Below are positions 28,301 to 37,170 of a DNA stretch of 64,000 nucleotides, one piece after another (the first letter of the stretch is position 1; every line of letters begins with the position of its first letter). The notes under the pieces are model-generated. The model was not told the origin of the DNA and did no database searches. It saw only the letters and a program-made list of their open reading frames with translations. The DNA lies in the NCBI RefSeq assembly GCF_005844085.1, contig NZ_VCDI01000002.1, forward strand, positions 434,001 through 498,000, given 5' to 3'. Both the position numbers and the translations under genes were made by a program. The stretch is from Lichenicoccus roseus (GTDB taxonomy: Bacteria > Pseudomonadota > Alphaproteobacteria > Acetobacterales > Acetobacteraceae).

Positions 28301-28774
28301 TATGCCGCCGCCGCCGCCCTGCTCGGCGCCGCGCCTGCCCTCTATCATGCCGACAGCAGCCGGCCGGATGCCCTGCGGCTTCGTGGCGTCGCCGAGGAGG
28401 TGGCGCGCGTCGCCCGTGGTCGGCTGGCCAATCCGGACTGGCTCGCCGGCATGATGCGGCACGGCTATCGCGGCGCCGCCGAGATCGCCCGCGGCGTCGC
28501 CGGGTTGCACGCATTCGGGCGGACCCTGCCGGACCGGCTCGACCGCCAGTACGAGCTGGTGTACGCGGCCACCCTGGGCGATCCGGCGGTCGACGACTTC
28601 CTGCGGCGGAGCAACCCGGACGCCCGGGCCGACATGCACGCCCGCTTCTGCGACGCCATCGCCCGCGGCCTGTGGCAACCGCGGGCGAACTCGGTCGTGA
28701 TGGCGCTGCACGCCCGGGCCGGAGCGGACCCCGTCGTCCCTGATAGTCCTGGCGCGGGACCGGAACGATGCTAG
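25385..28774 (+). CDS. cobN: aerobic cobaltochelatase large subunit CobN
   Basis: The 1129-aa large subunit of the ATP-dependent cobaltochelatase that inserts cobalt into hydrogenobyrinic acid a,c-diamide together with CobS and CobT, which are not in this window. It shares the magnesium chelatase H fold: VHLGTHGTLEWLPGKAAALS is the strongly conserved core, with MVLGERMASLLLERH and VIDLWGSTTLRTGGED later. It is somewhat shorter than the roughly 1250-residue type member. ATG at 25385 directly follows cobW. Codon use matches its neighbours. Confidence 0.97.
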   Translation: MHLLVRESRSLDEAEAAYDPGPSDAPLLFLSFSDSDLGTWRQAAGHLPGIATRFESLSRLRHPMSVDLLIEQVVAPARCVVIRLLGGLDYWRYGVEEVAAHCRTHGIALLLLPGCERRDPRLAEWSTVSPAHWERMDGFLRQGGTRNARHALALAAHLGGLDADDGAMPEELPEAGEFELPGPRPAGAPLAVILFYRSHLAAGDVTAVLALAGALRARGLAVRALFASSLKQSEAAAFVVSRLLAWRPAVILSATAFSAKDPVTSVSPLDCVGVPVLQVVLAVAAREAWQASSRGLSQTDLAMQVVLPELDGRLLTAAISFKAAEDGGGEAAGLARTINRPDADGVALAADRAAGWARLGGTPAPQRRIAIVLSDYPGIGGQQAHAVGLDSFASLRAILHRLHCTDYRVEPPGDETSLADALCHAEPAPFLSLDEYARLRLTLPDTLNDALDSTWGAPGRDPACSGGSFRLRHLRFGNVTLAVQPDRGSSGDRRTGYHDADTPPRHAYVAFMLWLRLGLDIHAMVHLGTHGTLEWLPGKAAALSSECWPVALTRGLPVIYPFIVNNPGEAAVARRRLGAVCIGHLTPPMVQAQAGEGARALERLIDDYAAADGLDRRRGAMLRQEILTRAGDLGLLAESGADRELDDEQALARLDAWLCDVKDLQIRDGLHVFGETPPALGALRDSLLAGTPAADPAQVDAALEASVRGEGEALLAALDARFVPAGPAGAPGRGRLDVLPTGRNLYAIDPRAVPTRGAMVLGERMASLLLERHRQQSGEELASLVIDLWGSTTLRTGGEDLALALVLIGARPVWDEGSGRVTGIEIVPLALLDRPRVDVTLRVSGLFRDSFEAQMLLFDEAVRAVASRGESPEFNPLAALGEAAPARIFGPAAGAYGAGALVVLGNAGRDAIGQAYLDASATAYAGADVAAGRPAGNAFAERVAASQALLHQQDHAGTDVLDSPDYAAHEGGYAAAAALLGAAPALYHADSSRPDALRLRGVAEEVARVARGRLANPDWLAGMMRHGYRGAAEIARGVAGLHAFGRTLPDRLDRQYELVYAATLGDPAVDDFLRRSNPDARADMHARFCDAIARGLWQPRANSVVMALHARAGADPVVPDSPGAGPERC

Positions 28775-28819
28775 TCTTGCGTGGCCCTGGAGCCGGTTCC
28801 AGTCGTGACGGAGTGCGTG

Positions 28820-29623
28820 ATGGGTGTTTCCCTGACGGCTCGGCGTGAGCGGGCTCCTGCGGTCGTCATCCGGCGTATCTCCCCCGCCGACCTGTTCGCG
28901 GCGCTGCGCGCCGGCTTCGATGATTTCCGCCAGGTGCCGACGCAGCTCGCCTTCATCTGCGTGATCTATCCTGTGGTCGCCGTGCTGGCTGCAAAATTGA
29001 CCGCTGGCTACCGGGTCCTGCCGCTGTTCTACCCGATGGCCACCGGCTTCGCGTTGATCGGCCCGGTGGCGGCGCTTGGCATGTACGAGATCAGCCGGCG
29101 ACGCGAGCGCCGCCTGCCGGTGTCCTGGCGGGATGCCTTCGCCGTGCTGCAGTCCAAGGCGCTGCCGCACATCATCCAGATGGCGCTGGTACTGCTGGTA
29201 GTATTCATGCTGTGGATGGTGGTGGCGCGCTCGACCTATACCGCGCTGTTCGACCCCGACAGCATGGGATCGCTGTCCGAGATGACATACCAGATGGTCA
29301 GTGCCTCGGGACTGATACTGATTGTTCTCGGGAACTTCATGGGACTGCTGTTCGCGATCCTGACCCTGTCGATCAGCGTGGTGTCGTTCCCGATGATACT
29401 GGATCGCAACGTCGACGTGCCGACGGCGATTCGCACCTCGCTCGCGGTGATGGCGCGCAATCCCCTGACGATGCTGCTCTGGGGCCTGATCGTGGCGGTG
29501 TCGCTGCTGATCGGCGGACTGCTGCTGCTGGTCGGCCTGGCGGTGGCGATCCCGGTGCTCGGCCATGCCACCTGGCATCTGTACCGCCGGCTGGTCGAGG
29601 CCCCGGCCCTGGAGCGTCGCTAG
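28820..29623 (+). CDS. DUF2189-like integral membrane protein
   Basis: A 267-aa protein with six hydrophobic helices separated by short loops, typical of the DUF2189 family of unknown function. The N-terminal soluble part has RRISPADLFAALRAGFDDF, and RDAFAVLQSKALPHI and DVPTAIRTSLAVMARNP lie between helices. GGAG sits 6-7 nt before the ATG at 28820, which is why I reject the ATG at 28781. It follows cobN by 45 bp but has no evident link to cobalamin. Confidence 0.8.
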   Translation: MGVSLTARRERAPAVVIRRISPADLFAALRAGFDDFRQVPTQLAFICVIYPVVAVLAAKLTAGYRVLPLFYPMATGFALIGPVAALGMYEISRRRERRLPVSWRDAFAVLQSKALPHIIQMALVLLVVFMLWMVVARSTYTALFDPDSMGSLSEMTYQMVSASGLILIVLGNFMGLLFAILTLSISVVSFPMILDRNVDVPTAIRTSLAVMARNPLTMLLWGLIVAVSLLIGGLLLLVGLAVAIPVLGHATWHLYRRLVEAPALERR

Positions 29624-29820
29624 CGGTCCCGACAGCGCCGCCGGGACTCGCGCCGCGTGTTGTTGTCGGCGCCTTGGAATGCTGCTATCCAGCAAGTATT
29701 CGTCCACATCGTGAACGAGACAACGATCGGGCTGTAGCCGGAAGGCCGGCGGGATCGATGTCGTCGTAACGCTGATCGAGATGAATTCTATGTTTTTATC
29801 CAAGTTCGATAGGATCCAGC

Positions 29821-30615
29821 TTGCCTGAGAAGCTAGTCTTGCGCGGGACGACCGACGCGGACGATCAATCCGAGACCTCGCTGTCCGAAGAGGGCGTCCG
29901 CCAGGCGCTCGCCCGTCTGGGACGCGGAATGGGTGGCGCCTCGCCCGGGCACGACGCCCAGCAGCATGATGCCGGACGCAACGGCGATCCGTTCCGCCAA
30001 GGCGGCCAGACCCAGTCCGGCGGCGGGTCGGCGGGACTGCAGCGCCGCGCTGCGTCGCCGATGCACAAGCTCAAGCGCCCGGCTTTCGTCCAGGATGGCG
30101 ATGTCGTGGTCGAGTATGCCGGGCGGGATCGCCAGGCGCACGGCCCCGGACAGGCGCATGGCCCGGGCCATCAGGGCAGCCACCACGAGGCCGGCGATCA
30201 GGGCCGCACCGTGCTCGATGCCGCCCGCGACGAGCTGGCGCGCGAGCGGCGTGCCCGCGAGGATGCCGAACGTGCCCTGTCCGAGGCACGGCTCGCCCTT
30301 CAGAACGCGCAGACCCGTCTTGCGCATCTCGAGATCGACCTGAACGAGACGCGCGCATCGCTGCGCGTGTCGCAGGAGGAAGCGGCCGCCCTGCTCGCAC
30401 AGAAGGCCGAGCCGCCTGCCGCCCCGCTGGCCGCCATGCCTGCCGCTGCCCAGGCCCCCGCTCAGGCGATCGAAGCCGCGGCGCCGCTCGGGGTGCAGCC
30501 GGGTCCTGCCGAGGCGGCCGCAATACCACCCAGGGTCCGCCGCCAGCAGGCCAAGCCGCGGGTCAGCACCCGCGAGCCGCAGCCGGTCAAGTGGTGGATC
30601 AAGAGCAAGGGCTAG
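29821..30615 (+). CDS. hypothetical coiled-coil protein
   Basis: A 264-aa protein that I cannot assign. The first half is polar and low in complexity (Gly, Gln, His); residues about 130-195 form a coiled coil rich in Arg, Glu and Leu. A Pro/Ala linker then leads to a basic C-terminus ending KPRVSTREPQPVKWWIKSKG. The start is a TTG at 29821 with AGGA 7 nt upstream. The 197 bp before it hold only a small GCCGG-AAGG-CCGGC hairpin and an AT-rich stretch near 29785-29810 that may be a promoter. It precedes the KaiC-like gene. Confidence 0.6.
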   Translation: MPEKLVLRGTTDADDQSETSLSEEGVRQALARLGRGMGGASPGHDAQQHDAGRNGDPFRQGGQTQSGGGSAGLQRRAASPMHKLKRPAFVQDGDVVVEYAGRDRQAHGPGQAHGPGHQGSHHEAGDQGRTVLDAARDELARERRAREDAERALSEARLALQNAQTRLAHLEIDLNETRASLRVSQEEAAALLAQKAEPPAAPLAAMPAAAQAPAQAIEAAAPLGVQPGPAEAAAIPPRVRRQQAKPRVSTREPQPVKWWIKSKG

Positions 30616-30699
30616 ACGCGGTCCCGGCGGCTGCCAGCCGGCGATTGTTGAAGACTGAAGGCCTATGGTAGGGGAAACGACCTCCGGTCCACGTGGTGA

Positions 30700-32226
30700 A
30701 TGATGCCTGAAGACTTGCCCAGCGGCTTGCCGCAGGCCTCGCGTGCCCCCACCGGGATCCAGGGATTGGACGACATCCTCGGCGGCGGGCTGACCAAGGA
30801 CCGCGTCTACCTGGTCGAAGGCACGCCCGGCACCGGCAAGACCACCCTCTCGCTGCAGTTCCTGCTGGAGGGCGCACGACGCGGCGAGCCGGGCCTCTAC
30901 ATCACGCTGTCCGAGACGGCCGACGAACTGCGCGCCGTCGCTGCCAGCCATGGCTGGTCGCTCGAGGACCTGACCCTGTTCGAGATGGTCGGAGAGGTCG
31001 GCCTGGATCCCGAGCGCGAGCAATCCATCCTGCATCCATCCGAGGTGGAGCTGGGCGAGACCACGCGGGAAGTGATGCAGCGCGTCGAGGAGCTGCGTCC
31101 GTCGCGCGTGGTGTTCGACAGCCTGTCCGAGATGCGGCTTCTGGCACAGAATCCGTTGCGCTACCGTCGTCAGATCCTCGCCTTCAAGCACTTCTTCGCC
31201 AGCCGGCAATGCACCGTGCTGCTGCTCGACGACCGAACCTCGGAGCCCACCGACCTGCAGCTGCACAGCATCGCGCACGGGGTCATCTCGCTGGAGCAGG
31301 CGCCGCGCGAGTTCGGCGCCGAGCGCCGGAGGCTGCGGGTGGTCAAGATGCGCGGCATCAAGTTCCGCGGTGGCTACCACGACTTCATCCTGGACACCGG
31401 TGGCCTGCACCTGTTTCCGCGCCTGGTCGCCAACCAGCACCACCGCGACTTCGAGGCGGTGCCGAACTCCACCGGCAACGCGGGGCTCGATGCCCTGCTC
31501 GGTGGCGGTCTGGTCGCCGGCACCAACACGCTGCTCACCGGGCCCTCCGGGGTCGGCAAGACCACCACCGCGGTGAACTGCATGCTGGCGGCGTTGCGTC
31601 GCGGCGAGCGCGCGACGTACTACCTCTTCGACGAGGGCATCAACACCCTGATCGCGCGCAGCGCCGCCCTGGGGATGGACCTGCAGCCCTATGTCGACGA
31701 CGGCCGGCTGACCATCCAGCAGATCGATCCGGCCGAGCTGTCGCCCGGCGAGTTCGCCTGGCGTGTCCGCGAGGCGGTGGAGGGGCGCCATGCGACCTTC
31801 GTCGTGGTGGACAGTCTCAACGCCTACCTGCAGGCGATGCCGGGCGAGCACTACCTGCTGCTGCAGATGCACGAGCTGCTGAACTACCTGAACCAGCAGG
31901 GCACCAACACGGTGATGATCCTCGGCCAGCACGGCCTGATCGGCGAGGTGCGGTCGGATGTCGACCTCAGCTATCTCAGCGACAGCATCCTGCTGTTCCG
32001 CTTCTTCGAGGCCCGGGGCGAGGTGCGGACCGCGATCTCGACGGTGAAGAGCCGCACCCGGGCGCACGAGCGCACCATCCGCGAATTCAAGCTCGGGCCG
32101 CACGGGCTGCAGGTCGGCGAGGCGCTGCACGACTTCGAGGGCGTGCTGAGCGGCCTGCCATCCTACAAGGGCGATCTCGACCTGCTGGCGCCGGCAGCCG
32201 GACGGCCTGCGGGGGCGTCGGACTAG
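30700..32226 (+). CDS. KaiC-like double-RecA ATPase
   Basis: A 508-aa protein with two RecA-like KaiC domains. CI has Walker A EGTPGTGKTTLS (about residues 41-52) and LYITLSETADEL, and CII has TGPSGVGKTTTAVN (about 285) and YYLFDEG. The C-terminal segment has RGEVRTAISTVKSRTRAHE, like KaiC. At the CII phosphorylation site the cyanobacterial Ser-Thr pair reads Ser-Tyr (DLSYLSDSI). CI has Ser-Glu in place of the usual Glu-Glu pair. No kaiA or kaiB is nearby. The hybrid kinase gene starts 5 nt after its stop, so the two likely form one signalling unit, as seen in other alphaproteobacteria. Confidence 0.9.
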   Translation: MMPEDLPSGLPQASRAPTGIQGLDDILGGGLTKDRVYLVEGTPGTGKTTLSLQFLLEGARRGEPGLYITLSETADELRAVAASHGWSLEDLTLFEMVGEVGLDPEREQSILHPSEVELGETTREVMQRVEELRPSRVVFDSLSEMRLLAQNPLRYRRQILAFKHFFASRQCTVLLLDDRTSEPTDLQLHSIAHGVISLEQAPREFGAERRRLRVVKMRGIKFRGGYHDFILDTGGLHLFPRLVANQHHRDFEAVPNSTGNAGLDALLGGGLVAGTNTLLTGPSGVGKTTTAVNCMLAALRRGERATYYLFDEGINTLIARSAALGMDLQPYVDDGRLTIQQIDPAELSPGEFAWRVREAVEGRHATFVVVDSLNAYLQAMPGEHYLLLQMHELLNYLNQQGTNTVMILGQHGLIGEVRSDVDLSYLSDSILLFRFFEARGEVRTAISTVKSRTRAHERTIREFKLGPHGLQVGEALHDFEGVLSGLPSYKGDLDLLAPAAGRPAGASD

Positions 32227-32231
32227 GCGTC

Positions 32232-34253
32232 TTGCCCGAGCACTTTTCCATCCTCGCGCCGCGGGGGCGCGACGCCGCCATTATCGGGCAGGTGCTGCAG
32301 CGCACCGGGATCGTCTGCACGGTATGTGCCGGCCTCGCCGGCCTGCGCGAGAGCCTGGATGGCAACATCGGCGGCGCGGTGGTCACCGAGGAGAGCCTGT
32401 CCGGTGCGGATCTCGAGCCGGTGCTCGACTGGATCGCAGGCCAGCCGTCGTGGTCGGACCTGCCGCTTATCGTGCTCGCCACACGGCAGACCGGTTCGAG
32501 GCCGCCGCGCGCCGCAGCCCTGCTCGATCGACTGGGCAACGTCGTGCTGCTCGAGCGACCGATCAACGCCGAGACCCTGACCAGTGCCGCGACCTCGGCG
32601 CTGCGGGCGCGGCGGCGGCAATACCAGACGCGCGACCTGCTGGCCGGTCGCGAGCAGAGCGAGAATGCGCTGCGGCAGCTCAACGACACGCTGGAGCTGC
32701 GCGTCGCCGAGCGCACCGGCGAACTCGAGGCGGCGCGCGAGACACTGGCCTTCGCCCTCGACAGCGCCGGCATGGGATCGTGGGACCTGGACCTCCGCCA
32801 CGACACTGCGCGCCGCTCTCGCCGGCACGACCGGATCTTCGGCCTGCCGGTCGAGGGCCAGCAGCCGAAGTGGGGACGCGCGATCTTCCTGCGGCATGTC
32901 GTCGAGGAGGATCGCGACGCGGTCGGGCGTGCGTTCGACCGTGCGATCTTGAATGGCGGGCTCGAGATCGAGTGCCGCATCAGGCGCGGCGATGGCGCGG
33001 TGCGCTGGATCGACGTCCGTGGCCGTGTCGAATACGCTGAGGATGGCGAGCCGGTGCGTATGGCCGGCGTGGTGATGGACACCACCGACCGACGGCGCAC
33101 CGAGGATGCTCTGCACCAGGCGCAGAAGATGGAGGCGATCGGCCAGCTCACCGGCGGCGTCGCGCATGACTTCAACAACCTGCTGACGGTCATCGTCGGT
33201 GGCCTGGACATGATGATCCGCCGCCCCGATCGCACCGACCGCATCGTGCGGCTGGCGGAGGCGGCGATGACGGCGGCGCGTCGCGGCGAGCAGCTCACCC
33301 AGCAGCTGCTGGCCTTCTCGCGCCGGCAGATGTCGCGCCCCGAGACCCTCAATCCGAACCGGCTGCTGCTGGAGTTCCGGGCGCTGGCGCAGCGCGCCGT
33401 GGGCGAGGCGATCGACCTGCAGGTGGAGCTCGATCCGGCGGTCCATCCGGTACGGGTCGATCCGGCGCAATTCGAGTCCGCGGTGCTGAACCTGGTGGTG
33501 AACGCGCGCGACGCGATGCCGGACGGTGGCACCATCCGCCTGGAATGCCGCAACGTCCATCTGCCGACCGAGGCTGTCGCCGAGCGCGGCATCGCGCCCG
33601 GCGCCTACGTGATGGTCTGCGTGACCGATAGCGGCGCCGGCATCGACAACGAGACCCTCAAGCGGGCGTTCGAGCCATTCTTCACCACCAAGGAGGTCGG
33701 CAAGGGGTCCGGCCTCGGCCTGAGCCAGGTCTACGGCTTCATGCGAAGCGCCGGCGGCGACGTCGTCATCGACAGCACGCCCGGCGTCGGCACCAGTGTC
33801 CGGCTTCATTTCCCGCGTTCCAACGATGAAATGGTCGAGGAGCGGCAGGATGCGGCGGGCATGGTGCCGTTGCGCCGGGCGTCCATCGGCGACACCGTGC
33901 TGCTGGTCGAGGATGACGAGCAGGTCCTCGGCATGGCCGTCGAGAGCCTGGAGGAGCTGCGCTACAAGGTCGTGGTGTCGCGCAACGCCCGCGAGGCGCT
34001 GGAGCATCTGCGCGGGCCGGAGCGGATCGACATCCTGTTCTCCGACGTGGTGATGCCGGGGGGCATGAACGGCGCGCAGCTGGCGGTCGAGGCGCAACGG
34101 CTGCGGCCCGGGCTGAAGGTGCTGCTCACCTCCGGCTATGTCGGCGATGGCGCTGCCGGGCAGGCGATCGGCCAGGACCTGCCGGTGCTGAACAAGCCGT
34201 ATCGCCGCGACGAGCTGGCGCAGAAGCTGCGCGTGGTGCTTGGCGGGTTGTGA
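32232..34253 (+). CDS. hybrid histidine kinase with N-terminal receiver-like domain
   Basis: A 673-aa cytoplasmic protein. Order of parts: a degenerate receiver-like domain (residues about 1-115, without the usual acidic pocket), a coiled coil (130-170), a PAS domain (175-290), HisKA with the phosphoacceptor in GGVAHDFNNLL (about 315), HATPase with NLVVNARDAMPDGG and the G boxes (GAGIDNETL, GKGSGLGLSQVYG), and a C-terminal receiver with phospho-Asp in LFSDVVMPGG. TTG at 32232, 5 nt after the KaiC-like gene, is the only fitting start. No signal peptide is present, so it senses something internal, perhaps the KaiC partner. Confidence 0.9.
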   Translation: MPEHFSILAPRGRDAAIIGQVLQRTGIVCTVCAGLAGLRESLDGNIGGAVVTEESLSGADLEPVLDWIAGQPSWSDLPLIVLATRQTGSRPPRAAALLDRLGNVVLLERPINAETLTSAATSALRARRRQYQTRDLLAGREQSENALRQLNDTLELRVAERTGELEAARETLAFALDSAGMGSWDLDLRHDTARRSRRHDRIFGLPVEGQQPKWGRAIFLRHVVEEDRDAVGRAFDRAILNGGLEIECRIRRGDGAVRWIDVRGRVEYAEDGEPVRMAGVVMDTTDRRRTEDALHQAQKMEAIGQLTGGVAHDFNNLLTVIVGGLDMMIRRPDRTDRIVRLAEAAMTAARRGEQLTQQLLAFSRRQMSRPETLNPNRLLLEFRALAQRAVGEAIDLQVELDPAVHPVRVDPAQFESAVLNLVVNARDAMPDGGTIRLECRNVHLPTEAVAERGIAPGAYVMVCVTDSGAGIDNETLKRAFEPFFTTKEVGKGSGLGLSQVYGFMRSAGGDVVIDSTPGVGTSVRLHFPRSNDEMVEERQDAAGMVPLRRASIGDTVLLVEDDEQVLGMAVESLEELRYKVVVSRNAREALEHLRGPERIDILFSDVVMPGGMNGAQLAVEAQRLRPGLKVLLTSGYVGDGAAGQAIGQDLPVLNKPYRRDELAQKLRVVLGGL

Positions 34254-34333
34254 CCGGTTATCGGGATCCCTTCACCGGGCATTAACGGGCAACAGGCATA
34301 GTCGGCGTCCTCACCCCTTCGGGACCGACGCCT

Positions 34334-35440
34334 ATGCCCATGGCCGCGACCCCACGAGATGAAGCCGACCGCCTAGCCGAGCTGCTGTCCTACGAGATCC
34401 TCGACACTCCGGTGGACCCACGGTTCCAGGTTTTCGTGGAACTCGCGGCTGCGTTCTTCGAGGTGCCGATCGCGCTGGTCTCCCTGATCGATGCGGAGCG
34501 CCAGTGGTTCAAGGCAGAGATCGGTCTCGGTGCGGTCTGCGAGACGTCGCGCGAGATGTCGTTCTGCGCCCACGCCATCCTGGCCCCGCACGAGGTCATG
34601 GTGGTCGAGGATGCCCGGCTGGATGCGCGGTTCGCCGACAATGATCTGGTCACCGGCAGTCCGCACATCCGGTTCTATGCCGGAGCCGCCATCGTCGGGG
34701 CGAGAGGGCATGCGCTCGGCACGCTGTGCATCATCGATGTGCGGCCGCGCCTGATGGATGCCGCCGGCCGCCGGCAGCTTGCCGCCCTGGCCACCGGAGT
34801 GGGATCGGTCCTGGAATTGCACCACAGCCTGCAGCAGATGCAACGCGCGGCGCTGCACGACCCCCTGACCGGCCTGGCCAACCGCTCCTGGTTCGAACCG
34901 GAACTGCAGCGTGCCGTGCAGGCCGCGGGCGCCGGCACCGGGTGCGCGGTGCTCTGCCTGGATCTCGACCGCTTCAAGATCATCAACGATACATACGGGC
35001 ACGCGCAGGGAGACGCGGTGCTCCGCGACGTCGCCTGCCGCCTGCGCAGCGTCATCCGGCCGACCGACCTGACCGGGCGGCTCGGCGGCGACGAGTTCGC
35101 CATCCTGATGCGTGGCCCGTTCCCGCCGAGCGCGCCGCAACGGCTGGGGATGCGCATCCTTTCGGCCCTTGCATCACCTGTCGTGCTGGAAGGCGCGGAG
35201 TTCACCATCGGCGGCTCGATCGGATACGCCTGCGCACCGCCGCACCGCGACGCCGGGAAAATGCTGCTGGCGGCAGACAAGGCGCTCTACGCCGCCAAGC
35301 AGGCGGGCCGCGGCAGGGTCGTGGCCGCCCCCGAGCCACCCGCGGCGGCGGCAGTCTCCTCTGCCTGCGGCGCCGGGCACGTAAACCCCGGACACGCCCG
35401 GTTCGCACCAGTCGCGGGCGTATCGTGCTCGCGGCCCTGA
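34334..35440 (+). CDS. GAF-GGDEF diguanylate cyclase
   Basis: A 368-aa cytoplasmic diguanylate cyclase. Residues about 20-165 form a GAF domain (ALVSLIDAERQWFKA, SREMSFCAHAIL, GTLCIIDVRPR). The GGDEF domain follows with HDPLTGLANRSWF, LDLDRFKIINDTYGHAQGD and the intact active site RLGGDEFAIL. An RxxD inhibitory site (RPTD) lies five residues before GGDEF, so product inhibition by c-di-GMP is likely. The C-terminal 35 residues are Ala/Pro-rich. A hairpin (34304-34332) sits directly before the ATG and no Shine-Dalgarno sequence is evident; ATG 34340 is an alternative start. Confidence 0.92.
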   Translation: MPMAATPRDEADRLAELLSYEILDTPVDPRFQVFVELAAAFFEVPIALVSLIDAERQWFKAEIGLGAVCETSREMSFCAHAILAPHEVMVVEDARLDARFADNDLVTGSPHIRFYAGAAIVGARGHALGTLCIIDVRPRLMDAAGRRQLAALATGVGSVLELHHSLQQMQRAALHDPLTGLANRSWFEPELQRAVQAAGAGTGCAVLCLDLDRFKIINDTYGHAQGDAVLRDVACRLRSVIRPTDLTGRLGGDEFAILMRGPFPPSAPQRLGMRILSALASPVVLEGAEFTIGGSIGYACAPPHRDAGKMLLAADKALYAAKQAGRGRVVAAPEPPAAAAVSSACGAGHVNPGHARFAPVAGVSCSRP

Positions 35441-35507
35441 TCAGCGTGCACCGGCGGGGTCTGCCCGGGCTGGCAGCGCGGGGATGGCCTGCATCTTCGG
35501 CTCGCAA

Positions 35508-35582
<75 letters not shown>

Positions 35583-35793
35583 AGACTGCATGCGCCCTAT
35601 ACAAACTCCCCGGTGCTGCTGCAACCTGCGGTCTTTCATGGCCTGTTGATGTTTCTGTGCCAGATTGCTTGTCGACCGCGCTGCCCCGCACCATTTGCCC
35701 GGGCGCCTGACACGGAGACCGCCCGGTGCCCGACCTGATTTCCGCCGCCCGGGCGACCGTGCTGTGAGCACCCGTTCGGCCCGTCTCGGCGCC

Positions 35794-37170
35794 ATGCTGC
35801 GGCCGCCCTCTTCCTCCCTGCGCGCGATGCCGCAATTCTGCGAGTGCCCGGTCTGCGGCCTGGTGCAGCGGTCGACCGACCTGCAACCTGGGCAGATCAT
35901 GCATTGCAGCCGCTGCGAGACCATGCTCGGCCGACGCCGCACCAATCCGCCGATCGCCACCCCGCTCGCGTTCTGCCTGACCTCGCTGGTGCTCTACCTG
36001 CTCAGCATCACCCAGCCACTCATGACCATCAGCATCTATGGCCGCAGCCGCACCATCACCCTGTTCACCGGGCCGATCGAGCTGCTTCGCGATGGCTGGG
36101 GACTGGCCGGCGGACTGATCGCGCTGGTCACCATCGTGTTCCCCGCGATCGTCATCATGCTCATGCTGGGCATCCTGTTCGGCGCCCTGCATCACCGGCT
36201 GCCGCTGCGGGTGACGTCGATGATGCGCTGGTACGACCGGCTACGGCCCTGGTCGATGATCGAGGTCTACATGCTTGGCGTGCTGGTCGCCTACACCAAG
36301 CTGATCGACCTTGCGGACATCCAGGTCGGCACCGCGGTGTATGCGCTTGGCGGCCTGATGCTGACACTCGGCGTAACGGACTCGACGCTGGACACCGACG
36401 TGATCTGGTCACGCCGCAAGGTCCGGCTGGCGCACCGGCACCCGGTGCAGCGCCCGTTCGGTCCGGAGATCGACCTCGAGGAGGTGCCGCCGCCGCCGGA
36501 GCACATGGTCTCCTGCCTGTCCTGCGGCCTGGTGTCGGTCTCGCAGGCGAGGTTGTCCTGCGAGGATTGCGTCGGCGGCTGCCCACGCTGCGGCGCCAGG
36601 CTGTACCGGCGCAAGCCGGACAGCGTAAGGCGGACCATGGCGTTGATCTTCAGCGCCGTGGTGCTCTACCTGCCGGCGAACGCCTTCCCGGTGATGACCA
36701 TCATCAAGCTCGGCCGCGGCGGCGATCACACCATCCTGCAGGGTGTGGGCGAACTCTACGACTCCGGCATGCTGCCGCTTGCCCTGCTGGTGTTCTTCGC
36801 CAGCGTCACGGTTCCCGTGCTCAAGGTGCTCGGGCTCTGCATAATGTGCTTCGCCACCTGGCGCGGGTCCGCCAGCCGGCTGGTGCTGAGGTCCAAGATC
36901 TTCAGGATCATCGATTTTGTCGGCCGCTGGTCGATGATCGACGTGTTCATGATCTCGATCCTGGTGGCCGTGGTGCACTTCAATGCCTTGGCGAACGTCA
37001 ATGCCGACGCGGGAATGATGTCTTTCGCGTCAGTTGTGATACTGACGATTTTTGCGGCCGACTGCTTTGATCCGAGGGTCATGTGGGACGCAGCCGGCCT
37101 GAACGGGCCGGCCTTCGGAGAAACGCGGCGGCCACAGGGCCCCGCAACGGCGGAGCCAGCACAGGCGTGA
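35794..37170 (+). CDS. pqiA: paraquat-inducible protein A, PqiA
   Basis: An inner-membrane PqiA protein (458 aa from ATG 35794) made of two PqiA domains. Each has a cysteine zinc-ribbon-like pair (CPVCGLV with HCSRCETML; SCLSCGLVS with CPRCGARLY) and four membrane helices. The PqiABC complex bridges inner and outer membrane and is tied to lipid transport and membrane stress. The start is uncertain: ATG at 35794, ATG at 35827 or GTG at 35764 all leave the first Cys motif intact. The stop overlaps the GTG of pqiB. Confidence 0.92.
   Translation: MLRPPSSSLRAMPQFCECPVCGLVQRSTDLQPGQIMHCSRCETMLGRRRTNPPIATPLAFCLTSLVLYLLSITQPLMTISIYGRSRTITLFTGPIELLRDGWGLAGGLIALVTIVFPAIVIMLMLGILFGALHHRLPLRVTSMMRWYDRLRPWSMIEVYMLGVLVAYTKLIDLADIQVGTAVYALGGLMLTLGVTDSTLDTDVIWSRRKVRLAHRHPVQRPFGPEIDLEEVPPPPEHMVSCLSCGLVSVSQARLSCEDCVGGCPRCGARLYRRKPDSVRRTMALIFSAVVLYLPANAFPVMTIIKLGRGGDHTILQGVGELYDSGMLPLALLVFFASVTVPVLKVLGLCIMCFATWRGSASRLVLRSKIFRIIDFVGRWSMIDVFMISILVAVVHFNALANVNADAGMMSFASVVILTIFAADCFDPRVMWDAAGLNGPAFGETRRPQGPATAEPAQA

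Noticed and set aside
25982-29803. A 1273-codon antisense open frame opposite cobN, and similar long antisense frames (for example 3067-5472, 29833-32130, 48931-51210).
   Set aside because: They are mirror frames of strongly recognisable genes in GC-rich DNA. Their translations are low-complexity, rich in Arg, Gln and His, with no domain.
34254-34333. A c-di-GMP riboswitch before the diguanylate cyclase gene.
   Set aside because: Only a single small hairpin is present; the two-helix aptamer consensus is absent.
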